From Pseudomonadota bacterium (lineage in GTDB: Bacteria > Myxococcota_A > Polyangia > Haliangiales > Haliangiaceae), in NCBI GenBank assembly GCA_022360315.1, contig JAKSDA010000061.1, positions 1-64,000 on the forward strand: 64,000 nucleotides of DNA, given 5' to 3'. The translations under genes and the position numbers were made by a program. Below, piece after piece: positions 37,636-50,391 of the stretch. The notes under the pieces were generated by a model. It was not told the origin of the DNA, did no database searches, and worked only from the letters and a program-made list of their open reading frames with translations. How positions within the stretch are numbered: the first letter of the stretch is position 1; each line of letters opens with the position of its first letter.

Positions 37636-40458
37636 GTGGCGCCTCGCTTCATCATCGGAATCGACCTCGGCACCACCAACACCGCGGTCGCCTATGTCGA
37701 CACCCGTTCGGCCGAACAGCGGGTCGAGATCTTCCCGGTTCCACAGCTAGTTGCTCCGGGCGAATTCGAACCCAGGCGACAGCTGCCCTCATTCGTGTAC
37801 CTGGCTGGCGAACACGATCTCGGCCCGGCCGAGACCGTCCTGCCCTGGGATCGCGAACGCCGCACCGTGGTGGGTGAGTTGGCACGCAATCAGGGGGCAC
37901 GCATGCCCGGACGCATGATCGCCTCGGCCAAGTCTTGGCTCTGTCACGCCGGTGTGGATCGCCACGCAGCGATCTTGCCGTGGGGCACGGGCGAGGACTC
38001 GAACGCAGACAAGCTGTCGCCAATTCGCGCCTCCGCCCTGGTTCTCCAGCACGTCAAGGAGACCTGGGATCACACCCATCGAGGTGCCGAGGACAGCCGG
38101 TTCGCCGATCAAGAAGTCATCGTCACGGTGCCGGCTTCGTTCGATGAAGCCGCGCGCGAGCTCACCCTGGAAGCAGCCGGCAACGCCGATTACGGCAATA
38201 TTGTCCTCCTCGAAGAGCCGCAGGCGGCCTTCTATGCCTGGATCGATTCCCACCCCGCTGGTGAGCGCGCCCGGGTTTTGAACCCGGGCGACCACGTGTT
38301 GGTGTTCGACATCGGCGGCGGCACGACCGACTTTACCCTCATCGAGGTGGGCAAAGACGGCGAGTCGTTTTCGCGCACTGCGGTCGGAGATCACCTGCTC
38401 TTGGGCGGCGACAACATCGATTTGACCCTGGCCAAGCAGGTCGAGGCCAGGCTGACGAAAAAAAAAAAAAAAAAACTCGATGCCCTGCAGTGGCACGGTC
38501 TGGTCCACTCCTGTCGCCTGGCCAAAGAGGCTCTCCTGGGCGACAGCGAACTCGAGTCGGTGCCCATCGCCGTGGCCGGTCGCGGCAGCAAACTGATCGG
38601 CGGAGCGGTAAAAGATCGGGTCGAGCGCGGCGAGCTCGACACCACCATCCAGCAGGGGTTCTTTCCCCACGCCGAGCGGGATGACAGCCCCAAACGCACC
38701 CGCGGTGGACTACAGGAATTCGGCCTGCCCTATGCCACAGATCCCGCAGTGACTCGCCATCTCGCCTGGTTTCTCTACCGACACCACAGCGAGCGAATCG
38801 ACGCTATCCTTTTTAACGGCGGGGCCACGACGCCGTCCAGTCTGCGAACGCGGATTCTGGCGCAGATTGCCGCATGGCAGCCCGGGGCAGCTCGACCGCG
38901 CGAGCTGGCCAACGAATTGCCCGAGCTGGCTGTGGCCAAGGGGGCGGCCTACTATGGTCTGGTGCGCCGGGGGCTGGGCGCGCGAATCCGCGGCGGCACA
39001 GCGCGCGCATTCTATGTCGGTGTGGGCACAGGCAGCACAGGAGCAGAAATGGCGGTATGCCTGGCGCGCAAGGGGCTCGAAGAAGGTTCTGCAGTCGAAC
39101 TCGCCCGCGACTTCGCCCTGGTGACCAACCGGCCGGTCAGCTTCAAGTTGTTTTCCTCGTCAACCCGCGATGACCAGCCCGGTGCTCTCGTCCCGGTCGG
39201 CGACGGCACTCCCGACATTACCGGCGAGGGCGACAGCGATTTGCTCGAACTGCCTCCCATTGTCACGGTTCTGCGGGCGCGGGGCCGCTCGCAGGTGACT
39301 GTGCATCTCGAGGTCCGCATCACTGAATTGGGTGCGCTGGAGATCTGGTGCACCGAACAAGCCGATGGTCGAGACGGCCGGACGGCCGGCGATTCCGGCG
39401 GGACATCCCGGCACGAACCCGAAAGCTGGCGCCTCAGCTTCGACATGCGCGCCGGTGGAGCAGCGCCCGCGCCCGGTGCGGACAGCGAATCCGCCGGGGA
39501 CATCGACCCCAAAATCGTCGAAGCCAAAAGTCTGATCAAAAGCGCATTTGCCGGCAACGCACAAAAACTGGCCGCCATCATGAAAGACCTGGAGCGCTTC
39601 ACCGGCGAGCGACGCGACGAGTGGTCCATGACCGCGACCAGAACCTTTTTTGATGCCGCCCTCGAAGTCGAGGCCGAGCGCCTGCGCTCGCCACAGCACG
39701 AACAGCGCTGGCTCATCTTCACTGGCTTCTGCCTTCGCCCCGGCACCGGCGCACCGCTCGATCAGTGGCGCATCAAGCAAATGTGGCGCATCTTCAACGA
39801 ATCGCTCAAATACCCCAAGAGCGAGGCCTGTCGCCTGGCCTGGTGGATCGTCTGGCGCCGGATCGCCGGCGGCCTGAGCAAGGGCCACCAGGAGCAAATC
39901 TACGACCGTCTGGCCCAGTTGTTTTTGCCCGGTCAAAAACAAAAAAAGAAATGGCATCAAATCCGGCCAACCAAACAGGAGGCGGCCGAAATGTGGCGCA
40001 CCCTGGCCAACATGGAACGCCTCGATCCAGGGCACAAAATCAAGCTGGGCGAAGAGATCCTCAGCCGCCTGGAGAGCAAGAAAAACCGGCAGGATTCGCA
40101 TTATTTCTGGGCGCTGGGCCGGATCGGCTCACGGGTGCCACTCTACGGCCCGCTCAACGCTGTGATCGCGCCGGAGCGCGCTGCTGAATGGATCGCCGCT
40201 CTGCTCGAAATGGACTGGCCAGACCCCGAGAAAGCGGCCTTTCCAGTGGCACAACTCGGCCGCCGGACCGGCGACCGCAGCCGCGATGTGCCCGACGATC
40301 TGCGCGCCCAACTGGCTGCCAAATTGCGCACCATCCCGGGCGGCGAACGTACAGCCCGCCTGGTCGAAGAAATCGTCGCCCTCGAGGCTCGCGAAGAACG
40401 GGTCGCTCTGGGCGACAGCCTGCCGGCCGGGCTGCGCCTGGTCAGCGACGATGAATGA
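37636..40458 (+). CDS. Hsp70-family protein with long C-terminal extension (DUF3731-like)
   Basis: 940 residues from a GTG start. The actin-like ATPase has phosphate-1 IIGIDLGTTNTAVAYVD, phosphate-2 VFDIGGGTTDFTLIEV and an adenosine motif ILFNGGATTPSSLR. It lacks a clear DnaK substrate-binding domain and instead carries about 400 residues rich in Trp, Arg and Glu (RWLIFTGFCLRPGTGAPLDQWRIKQMW, YFWALGRIGSRVPLYGPLNAV). This is the arrangement annotated elsewhere as Hsp70 family protein with DUF3731. No dnaJ or grpE is adjacent. Six consecutive lysines are encoded by 18 A residues. It is probably a specialised chaperone-like ATPase; clients are unknown. Confidence 0.9.
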   Translation: MAPRFIIGIDLGTTNTAVAYVDTRSAEQRVEIFPVPQLVAPGEFEPRRQLPSFVYLAGEHDLGPAETVLPWDRERRTVVGELARNQGARMPGRMIASAKSWLCHAGVDRHAAILPWGTGEDSNADKLSPIRASALVLQHVKETWDHTHRGAEDSRFADQEVIVTVPASFDEAARELTLEAAGNADYGNIVLLEEPQAAFYAWIDSHPAGERARVLNPGDHVLVFDIGGGTTDFTLIEVGKDGESFSRTAVGDHLLLGGDNIDLTLAKQVEARLTKKKKKKLDALQWHGLVHSCRLAKEALLGDSELESVPIAVAGRGSKLIGGAVKDRVERGELDTTIQQGFFPHAERDDSPKRTRGGLQEFGLPYATDPAVTRHLAWFLYRHHSERIDAILFNGGATTPSSLRTRILAQIAAWQPGAARPRELANELPELAVAKGAAYYGLVRRGLGARIRGGTARAFYVGVGTGSTGAEMAVCLARKGLEEGSAVELARDFALVTNRPVSFKLFSSSTRDDQPGALVPVGDGTPDITGEGDSDLLELPPIVTVLRARGRSQVTVHLEVRITELGALEIWCTEQADGRDGRTAGDSGGTSRHEPESWRLSFDMRAGGAAPAPGADSESAGDIDPKIVEAKSLIKSAFAGNAQKLAAIMKDLERFTGERRDEWSMTATRTFFDAALEVEAERLRSPQHEQRWLIFTGFCLRPGTGAPLDQWRIKQMWRIFNESLKYPKSEACRLAWWIVWRRIAGGLSKGHQEQIYDRLAQLFLPGQKQKKKWHQIRPTKQEAAEMWRTLANMERLDPGHKIKLGEEILSRLESKKNRQDSHYFWALGRIGSRVPLYGPLNAVIAPERAAEWIAALLEMDWPDPEKAAFPVAQLGRRTGDRSRDVPDDLRAQLAAKLRTIPGGERTARLVEEIVALEAREERVALGDSLPAGLRLVSDDE
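38458..38475 (+). repeat. 18-nt poly(A) tract inside the Hsp70-family gene
   Basis: Eighteen consecutive A residues encode six Lys codons (residues about 275-280) in a GC-rich gene where AAG would be the usual alternative. Such runs are prone to polymerase slippage in replication, transcription and sequencing. The frame is intact as given. Confidence 0.9.
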
Positions 40459-40528
40459 ACTCCAATCGTGACTTTCCACAACGGTTCCTTGCAGCAGGGT
40501 AGACAGAAAGCGTACATTGTGCGTACGT

Positions 40529-41014
40529 ATGTATCTTAGTTTATCATTTGATAGTTATTTCAATAGATTACCCATCGACAAGAATACCAAGCTGCGGCAG
40601 CTGTGTATCATTTGCACAATTTATGTAGCTATATTTACTATTTCGGCGTGTTCCTTCTCACCTCCAGGGGTACCGGGGAGCGATGGGGAGCGCCCAGATG
40701 CTGGTGCTGGTGTTGATGCTGGTAACGTCGTTGATCTGCGCTGCCAAACTGCGATTTCCGGAATGGCATTTACCTGGGATGACGGCGATCAAAACTGGAC
40801 TCACGGCCGCATGCCTGAAGTGGATGCATATCAGCCGAATGTATGGCAGAGAAGCGAGCTGTCGATTCCAGCCGAGCTTCGGACCTCTGAGTTTCAACTC
40901 CGCTTTGTATACAGCTCAGGCGTCGCATACCCGACTACGAATGACGGAGAGGCGATGCAGCACACAGCGCCGGGCTGGTATCTCGACGATCTGAGCATCG
41001 AGATACCAAACTAA
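40529..41014 (+). CDS. Small secreted lipoprotein, function unknown
   Basis: About 161 residues from the ATG at 40529. A basic stretch and the hydrophobic segment IICTIYVAIFTISAC end at a lipobox Cys. A Pro/Gly/Asp-rich linker follows (PGVPGSDGERPDAGAG). The C-terminal half has WDDGDQNWTHG, FQLRFVYSSGVAYP and the ending GWYLDDLSIEIPN. That ending resembles the final strand of beta-sandwich modules found on secreted myxobacterial proteins. The first 130 bp are AT-rich compared with the rest, which may mean recent acquisition or a rebuilt 5' end. A TTG at 40517 is an alternative start. It ends exactly where the hairpin repeat begins. Confidence 0.6.
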   Translation: MYLSLSFDSYFNRLPIDKNTKLRQLCIICTIYVAIFTISACSFSPPGVPGSDGERPDAGAGVDAGNVVDLRCQTAISGMAFTWDDGDQNWTHGRMPEVDAYQPNVWQRSELSIPAELRTSEFQLRFVYSSGVAYPTTNDGEAMQHTAPGWYLDDLSIEIPN

Positions 41015-41080
41015 ACAGAAACACGTTGGTTGTGGACCAAACGAGGTGTTTCTGTAGCAAGGCCAACGGCCGAGCCGGCC
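41012..41080 (-). repeat. Hairpin repeat element, copy 1
   Basis: Reads on the minus strand from GGCCGGCTCGGCCGTTGGCC to GTTTCTGTTTAG. ACAGAAACAC (41015-41024) and GTGTTTCTGT (41046-41055) are perfect 10-bp inverted arms; an inner GTTGGT/ACCAAAC pair extends the fold. It fills the whole gap between the stop codons of the convergent lipoprotein and serC genes. A second copy is at 55886-55970. Confidence 0.7.
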
Positions 41081-42168
41081 TAGCGGTTGGTCCGCTCGAA
41101 CTCTTTCATGAACGCGACCAGCGCTTCACAGCCTTCGGCCGGAAATGCGTTGTATACACTGGCCCGCATGCCGCCAACCGAACGATGTCCCTTGAGCCCG
41201 GCCAGACCCTTCTTGGCAGCCTGGGCAATAAACTCGGCCTCGAGTTCGCTTTTTTTGGCCCGGAAGCAGATGTTCATCTTCGATCGGCTGTCGGGACGCG
41301 CGGTGCCGTAAAATAATTCGCTCTCGTCCAAAAAGTCGTAGATCAGCTTGGCCTTGGCCTGGTTGTACTCGGCCATCTTGTCCAGACCACCGAAATTGCG
41401 GATCCACTCGAGCACCTGGCCAACCACATAGATGGCGAAGGCCGGTGGTGTGTTGTAACGCGATCCAGTTTTCACGTGCGTGCGGTACTGCAGCATGCTC
41501 GGAAGGTCTTGAGGCGCTCTCTCAACCAGGTCGTTGCGGATGATGACCAGGGTTACCCCGGCCGGACCGAGATTCTTCTGCGCCCCAGCGTACACCACAC
41601 CGTACCTGGCAATATCGAAAGGACGGCTGAAAATGTCGCTCGAGGCGTCGCATACCAGAGGCACACTCTTGGGCGCGCCGGGCTCGCCGGCAAACTCGGT
41701 CCCGGCGATGGTGTTGTTGCTGGTGAAGTGAACGTAGACCGGATCGCTCGAAAACTGAACGGAATCGCCGCCGGGAATGTAGCTAAAATTCTCGTCTTCG
41801 CTGCTCGCTGCCACGTGGACCGAGCCAAAGAGCTTGGCCTCTTTGATGGCTTTCTTGGACCACGAACCGGTATTGATGTAGTCGGCGGTGTCGTTGCCAG
41901 TGAGCAGATTCATCGGGACCATAAAAAACTGGCTCGATGCTCCACCCTGCATAAATAGCACACTGTAGGTGTCCGGGATGCCCGCCAGATCGCGACACGC
42001 GGCTTCAGCTTGGTCCAGAACAGCAGTGAACTCGGCGCCGCGATGGCTGTGCTCCATGACGCCAATACCCGACCCCTCAAGGTCCCATAGCGCAGTTTGC
42101 GCCTTCTTGATCACGGTCTCGGGAAGAACCGCCGGTCCAGGCGAAAAATTATAAATACGATCGCTCAC
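41080..42168 (-). CDS. serC: Phosphoserine aminotransferase
   Basis: 362 residues from a GTG at 42168 with an AAGGAG Shine-Dalgarno site. The opening [14 protein letters not shown] and [12 protein letters not shown] are SerC hallmarks. [17 protein letters not shown] holds the PLP lysine and [16 protein letters not shown] binds the phosphate side. It transfers an amino group from glutamate to 3-phosphohydroxypyruvate in serine synthesis (and may serve pyridoxine synthesis). It follows serA with one base between, so the pair forms a compact serine operon. Its stop codon touches the hairpin repeat. Confidence 0.97.
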   Translation of the reverse strand: MSDRIYNFSPGPAVLPETVIKKAQTALWDLEGSGIGVMEHSHRGAEFTAVLDQAEAACRDLAGIPDTYSVLFMQGGASSQFFMVPMNLLTGNDTADYINTGSWSKKAIKEAKLFGSVHVAASSEDENFSYIPGGDSVQFSSDPVYVHFTSNNTIAGTEFAGEPGAPKSVPLVCDASSDIFSRPFDIARYGVVYAGAQKNLGPAGVTLVIIRNDLVERAPQDLPSMLQYRTHVKTGSRYNTPPAFAIYVVGQVLEWIRNFGGLDKMAEYNQAKAKLIYDFLDESELFYGTARPDSRSKMNICFRAKKSELEAEFIAQAAKKGLAGLKGHRSVGGMRASVYNAFPAEGCEALVAFMKEFERTNR

Positions 42169-42169
42169 G

Positions 42170-43402
42170 TCAGTCTCCTTCGGGTGCGCGGGAATCGGCC
42201 AGAAGCGTAAGCTCTATGCTGAGAATGTCGCTACATTTCTCCCGCATCTCTTGCAAGTGCTCAGAGGCCGGAGCCGAGTCGAGCTGGATTCGCGCTGTGG
42301 CCGCCTGCGCGCCCTGGTAGAGGATATTCTCCATCTCCTCGACATTGTTGCGGGCCTCGCTCAATACCTGAAACACATTGGCCAAAACACCGGGCCGATT
42401 TCGATGCCGTACAGTCAGAATACAGGTGGCAGGACTGCGCTCTGCGCGGTTGACGCAGTTCAGTACTTGGCCGGTCTCTCGATAGTGGGCCACGATACTC
42501 ACCACTTCGTCTGCGATGGCCTGCTGCGCCTGGTTGGTCGAGGCGCCGATATGATGAGTTCCATAAACCGATGGATTCCTGGCTAACTCGCTGTCGAACC
42601 CACCTTTGCCACTGCCCGGCTCGTTCTGGTAAACGTCGAGCCCAACTCGCAGGCCCTTGTCTGCAATGCCCCGAAGCAGAGCTGCCTCGTCGACAACCGC
42701 ACCACGCGTCGTGTTGATCAAAAAAGCGCCCGGCTTCATGGCAGCAATGAAGTCGGCGTTGATCAAATGCCGGGTCTCTGGCGTCGATGCCACGTGGACA
42801 GATACGATGTCGCTCTTTTCTGCAACGTCACGCGGTGAGGGCGCATGCTCGACGCCGAGCTTGTGGGCTTTCTCGGCGATGAGACTGCGCGACCAGGCAA
42901 TTACGCTCATGCCAAATGCACGGGCGCGGCGTACTACTTCAAGCGCGATAGTCCCCATTCCGAGTACACCCAATGTCCGGCCGTACAGTCCCTGCGCAGT
43001 GCCGTAGGTCTTTTTGTCCCACCTGCCGGCGCGCAAGTCAGCGGTCTGATCCGGAATTCGCCGGTCGCAGCTCAAGATGAGACCCCAGGCGAGCTCCGCT
43101 ACTGCTATGGCATTCTTGCCGGGACAGTTGGCCACAAACACGCCTTCCTCCGAGGCAGTGGCCATATCGATTGTATCGTAGCCAGCGCCTGCCCGAATGA
43201 TCAATTTGAGACGCCTGCCGGTGTGAATCGCTTCTGCATGCACTTTTGTGCTGCGAACGATGAGCACGTCGGGATCGTGCTCGGCGACGCCCTTGGGGAG
43301 ATTATCCGCGCTCAGCTCGGGCTGGAAGAATACTCGACATCCCAGCTTGGCCAGCAGCGTTTGGCCACGCTGGTCGAATTTGTCGGCAATGAGTACCTTC
43401 AT
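42170..43402 (-). CDS. serA: D-3-phosphoglycerate dehydrogenase
   Basis: 410 residues with a GAGGAG Shine-Dalgarno site before the ATG at 43402. The NAD motif [22 protein letters not shown], the active-site arginine region [15 protein letters not shown] and the catalytic [14 protein letters not shown] segment are present. The C-terminus ([22 protein letters not shown]) is an ACT domain that usually binds serine for feedback control. It oxidises 3-phosphoglycerate, the first step of serine synthesis. There is no extra ASB domain, so it is the short ACT-type enzyme. Confidence 0.96.
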   Translation of the reverse strand: MKVLIADKFDQRGQTLLAKLGCRVFFQPELSADNLPKGVAEHDPDVLIVRSTKVHAEAIHTGRRLKLIIRAGAGYDTIDMATASEEGVFVANCPGKNAIAVAELAWGLILSCDRRIPDQTADLRAGRWDKKTYGTAQGLYGRTLGVLGMGTIALEVVRRARAFGMSVIAWSRSLIAEKAHKLGVEHAPSPRDVAEKSDIVSVHVASTPETRHLINADFIAAMKPGAFLINTTRGAVVDEAALLRGIADKGLRVGLDVYQNEPGSGKGGFDSELARNPSVYGTHHIGASTNQAQQAIADEVVSIVAHYRETGQVLNCVNRAERSPATCILTVRHRNRPGVLANVFQVLSEARNNVEEMENILYQGAQAATARIQLDSAPASEHLQEMREKCSDILSIELTLLADSRAPEGD

Positions 43403-43488
43403 ATCGCGCTCCTCAAATGTGACTCAGAACGCGAATACTAGCCCGATTACCTGGCCCAACCGATACCATAAACACGAAAAATGTCGGG

Positions 43489-43779
43489 CTATCTCTTCTT
43501 CCTTTTGGGTCCGTCCAGCTCTTCCCAGTAGAACAGGGTAATCGCGATGCAATGGAAGGCCTCGTCACTCGACTGTGTCACGATGGCATCGCGAACCTCA
43601 CAATGGGTGTTGGCGTGTATCCAGGAAGTAATTTTCTCTCCCAGTTGTTCCCGGTCATTGACCATGGTCGCCGAAAATACCTTTACCCCATTAAACTCTT
43701 TTGGACCACCGAGTCGGGCATGCCCAAACCCGGAACTCTTTTTGGCAGGTTGGATGGCAGCACTCCTTGGCAAAGCCAA
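43489..43779 (-). CDS. Conserved small protein, function unknown
   Basis: 96 residues from a possible TTG at 43779. The core VKVFSATMVNDREQLGEKITSWI continues with a strand-rich AIVTQSSDEAFHCIAITLFYWE. I recognise this type of short protein from myxobacterial and other deltaproteobacterial genomes without a known role. It begins right after the stop of the LeuA-like gene and precedes serA by 87 bp (same strand). The start is uncertain: no ATG precedes the conserved core except one inside it. Confidence 0.6.
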   Translation of the reverse strand: MALPRSAAIQPAKKSSGFGHARLGGPKEFNGVKVFSATMVNDREQLGEKITSWIHANTHCEVRDAIVTQSSDEAFHCIAITLFYWEELDGPKRKKR

Positions 43780-43781
43780 TT

Positions 43782-45059
43782 TTAATTGGCAGCGTTGAAT
43801 TCTTTGATAACCTGATGAATTTCTTCGTCCGTCAACACCCGATTGCCGCGCTTTGCTGTGCGCAATATCGCAGAAACGAGTGCGTTTTTGGGCTCGAAGC
43901 CGCGTTTTTGCAGCCAGTACACCACATTTGACTCACCGGAGTAGTGGCCGATCTCGATCTCTTGCTCCTTGCCAAACATACCGGCTGGAACACCGGAGTA
44001 AATCCGATCGGCCAGCCAGTTGTCTCCTTTCTTTTCGGCCTTGATAATCGCTGCTGCATGCACACCGGTGGCTGTCCGGAAGGCGTCGGCCCCGGCCAGA
44101 GGATACTGCGGCGTGATATCAACGTGACATGCCTGAGAGGCCACCTTACACCAGAGCAGCAGCTTGGACAGATCCTGGTCGGGCAACTCGCCGAGCAATT
44201 TGAGGTTGAGCAACACTTGGTCCAGGGATGCGTTGCCAACCCGCTCACCGATGCCCAGCACTGTACCGTGAACACGATCAGCGCCGTACTCGATGGCAAA
44301 GATGGTATTCACCACACCGAGGCCGCGATCGTTGTGCCCGTGCCAGTCGATGCCGACCTGCGAATGTCCGGCACCGTTGAGCAAATTGCGGGTGAACTTG
44401 AGTAGATTGCGAATGCCGTCAGGGGTCGCGTGTCCCACTGTGTCACAAATACAGAGGCGATGCGCACCGTGGTCGATGGCATTGCGAAATAGCGGGTCGA
44501 GCACCTCGGGCCGCGAACGGGTCGTGTCCTCGGTAACAAATGTGACTGGCAGGTTGTTGGCCACCGCTAGCTCGATGGCCTCCGTCGACATGCGCAGAAG
44601 GCGATTGAAGTCCCAGCTCTCCGCGTACTGCCGAATCGGTGAAGAACCGATAAAGGCCATGACCTCGATTTCGATTCCAGCTTTCTGCGAGATGTCGATG
44701 ATCGCCTGAACATCATTGCGGTGGGTGCGCGCCGCGCACGCTGCTTTGATCGCGAGCTTGTCGTCTCGGATGAAAGTGGCCAGCTCGGTGCAATCCTCGA
44801 CAGCGCGCTTCCCCGCACCTGGAAGCCCGATGTCAATGTGGTGAATACCGAGGGAATCGGCCAGTTCGACGAGACGAATCTTGTCGCCGATGTCGGGATC
44901 AACAACCGACGGAGACTGAATGCCATCACGCAGAGTTTCGCAAAAGAACTTGACCTGCTTGCGCGGTGAAAGTGCAGCGACCTTCTCGACCGAGTTCCAG
45001 TCGTATATCAAGTCCGAAGTTTTAAACTCACTTGCGCTGTTTTCTCCATTGCTCGCCAT
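43782..45059 (-). CDS. 2-isopropylmalate synthase / homocitrate synthase family protein
   Basis: 425 residues with a GGAGGT Shine-Dalgarno site before the ATG at 45059. The TIM-barrel opens FCETLRDGIQSPSV (DRDG-type motif with L for D), and has IDWHGHNDRGLGVVN with the metal HxH and VHGTVLGIGERVGNASL. The large C-terminal allosteric LeuA dimer domain is absent; only about 100 extra residues follow the barrel. It condenses acetyl-CoA with a 2-oxoacid. 2-isopropylmalate, homocitrate or citramalate synthase cannot be told apart here. No leuB/C/D genes lie nearby. It is upstream of the small protein and the serA-serC pair on the same strand. Confidence 0.85.
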   Translation of the reverse strand: MASNGENSASEFKTSDLIYDWNSVEKVAALSPRKQVKFFCETLRDGIQSPSVVDPDIGDKIRLVELADSLGIHHIDIGLPGAGKRAVEDCTELATFIRDDKLAIKAACAARTHRNDVQAIIDISQKAGIEIEVMAFIGSSPIRQYAESWDFNRLLRMSTEAIELAVANNLPVTFVTEDTTRSRPEVLDPLFRNAIDHGAHRLCICDTVGHATPDGIRNLLKFTRNLLNGAGHSQVGIDWHGHNDRGLGVVNTIFAIEYGADRVHGTVLGIGERVGNASLDQVLLNLKLLGELPDQDLSKLLLWCKVASQACHVDITPQYPLAGADAFRTATGVHAAAIIKAEKKGDNWLADRIYSGVPAGMFGKEQEIEIGHYSGESNVVYWLQKRGFEPKNALVSAILRTAKRGNRVLTDEEIHQVIKEFNAAN

Positions 45060-45636
45060 ATTCGACCTCCGTACGGCCGCTCAGATGATGAGCGCTTACC
45101 ACTTAACACGTTCTCGAAACGCTTGTCTCACCTCCCTGCGACAAATCAACACCCGGCGCACACGCCCGATTGCAAGAGATTTGCCCCCCCTTATGGTGCT
45201 GCAACAGTGCGTCGTGGCGGTGACCGCTACAGGTACGAGGTCACGAATATTACATCATTTTGGCCACGATGAGGACAGCCCGCCGCCACAATGAGGACAA
45301 TGCGTCGAATTACCGACAAGGTAATGCGACAGGTGGAGCCCAATCGGCGCCCAAGCCTGCTCCCGCCACGGCAATCCCGGCGATCCGTGGTCAGCAGAAG
45401 CTGCTCATCGTACAGATACTGTTAAAATCGTAATGAATATTATTTAAAAAATAATCAATCTTAAATTTTTGAAAAATTTCCTTCATGTTACGAAATGGAT
45501 GAACGCATCTGGTCTGGATTCTTCATCCGGTACTGTCACGAGATCGCTGCTGTCGAGGAGTCTTGATGATGGCGCGGGAGCTAACGACACGAGTACTGAT
45601 AGTATCGCTCCCTGCCACGGCTGGCCAGTGGCTGGT
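45060..45636. other. Intergenic region, AT-rich centre, no gene seen
   Basis: 577 bp. An AT-rich stretch at 45420-45480 could include promoter elements for the LeuA-like gene or mark the end of the response-regulator transcript. The word ATGAGGACA occurs twice at about 45267-45300. Short plus-strand frames overlap the end of the response-regulator gene and are judged to be shadows. Confidence 0.4.
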
Positions 45637-48990
<3,354 letters not shown>

Positions 48991-49350
48991 GTGAGCCCTA
49001 CTGTCTTCGCGACACCGAAAACCGAGTCGAGGATATCACTCGCTCGACATCTCCGCTTCGTTCCGGCCACCCGAGTTGACACAGATATCGCGAACCAGAC
49101 TGGAAAGGCGCTCCACCCGGTCGGCACAGTCCGGCCGGGCATCGGCTCCGGGCGGGGCAACCCCGGAGTGAAATGCAAGAACGAAATTCCCCACAGACCC
49201 TGATGAGACGCTCCAGCAGCATACGGCCGAGTGATTTAGACGCCCGGTAAGAGCGGTTGCCGCGGAGACCATTTATCAGGCAGTCTGGCAAAAATTTCTT
49301 CAAAAAAATAAAGTCCTTCGAACGGTGCGATCGTCGGTGGCGCAACTCCG
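48991..49350. other. Intergenic region, no gene seen
   Basis: 360 bp between the ABC ATPase gene and the response regulator (both minus strand). A minus-strand frame at 49036-49272 has no recognisable content. No clear terminator or promoter was found. Confidence 0.35.
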
Positions 49351-50388
49351 TCACTGGGCGACATGACAGGCGGCGTGGCTGCCGCCGGACAGTTTGCGCA
49401 GCGTCGGTAGCTCGGTCATGCAGGCTTTGGGCTTGTCCTTCACCGGGCAGCGGGGATGAAACGGACATCCCGGTGGCGGATCGATCGGACTGGGTACATC
49501 GCCTTCGAGAATGACCCGGCGCCGTGTGGCCTTGGGCCTGGGTAGAGGCACTGCGGAAAGGAGAGCGCCGGTGTAGGGGTGCATGGGTGTGCGATACAGA
49601 TCGGCGGCCCGGGCCAGCTCGACAACTCGCCCCAGATACATCACGGCAACTCGATCGCAAATATGCTGGACGATTTTTAAGTCGTGTGAGATGAACAAAT
49701 ACGTCAGATTTTCGGCTGATTGAAGGTCCTGGAGTAAATTGACGATCTGCGCCTGAATCGAGACGTCCAGGGCACTGATCGGCTCGTCGCAAACGATGAA
49801 GCGCGGCTGCACCGCCAGGGCGCGCGCGATGCCCACGCGCTGGCGTTGACCACCCGAAAACTCGTGGGGATAACGCGTCGCCGCATCTGGTCGCAGTCCG
49901 ACTTTCTCCATGAGAGCGGCCATCCGTGCCCGCTTTTCCTCGCCACTCTTGACCAGGCCGTGGATCTCGAGTGGCTCGACGACTGTGGCTCCCACGGTCA
50001 TGCGCGGATTCAACGATGCGTAGGGGTCTTGAAAAATCATCTGCATCTGGCGCCGGATGGGGCGGAGATCTCGCTGGGCCATACTCGTGATGTCCACTCC
50101 GCCGAACTCGATGGTTCCATCGGTAGGCTCGAGCAGCCGCAACAACGTCCGGCCCAACGTCGATTTGCCGCAGCCCGATTCGCCGACCAGGCCGACCGTC
50201 TCACCTGGATAGATTTCCAGACTCACGCCGTCTACTGCGCGGACCTGGGTTCTCATTCGGCTCACCGAGCGCCAGGCACGAGACGACAGCGACAAATCGC
50301 GCTGCACGGGCCAGGCCACTTTGGTGGGGAAATGCTTCTTGAGGCCGCGTATGGAGACGAGGGCGTCGTCCCTTTGCTCATCGCTCAT
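49351..50388 (-). CDS. Oligopeptide ABC transporter ATP-binding protein, OppF/DppF type
   Basis: 345 residues. Walker [16 protein letters not shown]-loop [14 protein letters not shown], signature [15 protein letters not shown] and Walker [15 protein letters not shown] are intact. The C-terminal extension with [16 protein letters not shown] is the four-cysteine Opp/Dpp motif that may bind an Fe-S cluster. A GAGGT Shine-Dalgarno site precedes the ATG at 50388. It starts 3 bp after the partner ATPase gene, so both subunits are made together. No permease or binding-protein genes are in the window next to it; an unusually Arg/Ser-rich insert ([19 protein letters not shown]) lies before the core. 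Confidence 0.9.
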   Translation of the reverse strand: MSDEQRDDALVSIRGLKKHFPTKVAWPVQRDLSLSSRAWRSVSRMRTQVRAVDGVSLEIYPGETVGLVGESGCGKSTLGRTLLRLLEPTDGTIEFGGVDITSMAQRDLRPIRRQMQMIFQDPYASLNPRMTVGATVVEPLEIHGLVKSGEEKRARMAALMEKVGLRPDAATRYPHEFSGGQRQRVGIARALAVQPRFIVCDEPISALDVSIQAQIVNLLQDLQSAENLTYLFISHDLKIVQHICDRVAVMYLGRVVELARAADLYRTPMHPYTGALLSAVPLPRPKATRRRVILEGDVPSPIDPPPGCPFHPRCPVKDKPKACMTELPTLRKLSGGSHAACHVAQ

Positions 50389-50391
50389 GAC

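Noticed and set aside
48998..49792. 264-codon minus-strand frame at the 3' side of the OppF-like gene
   Set aside because: It overlaps the ATPase gene in another frame and its composition (Arg/Ser/Pro-rich) is typical of out-of-frame reading.
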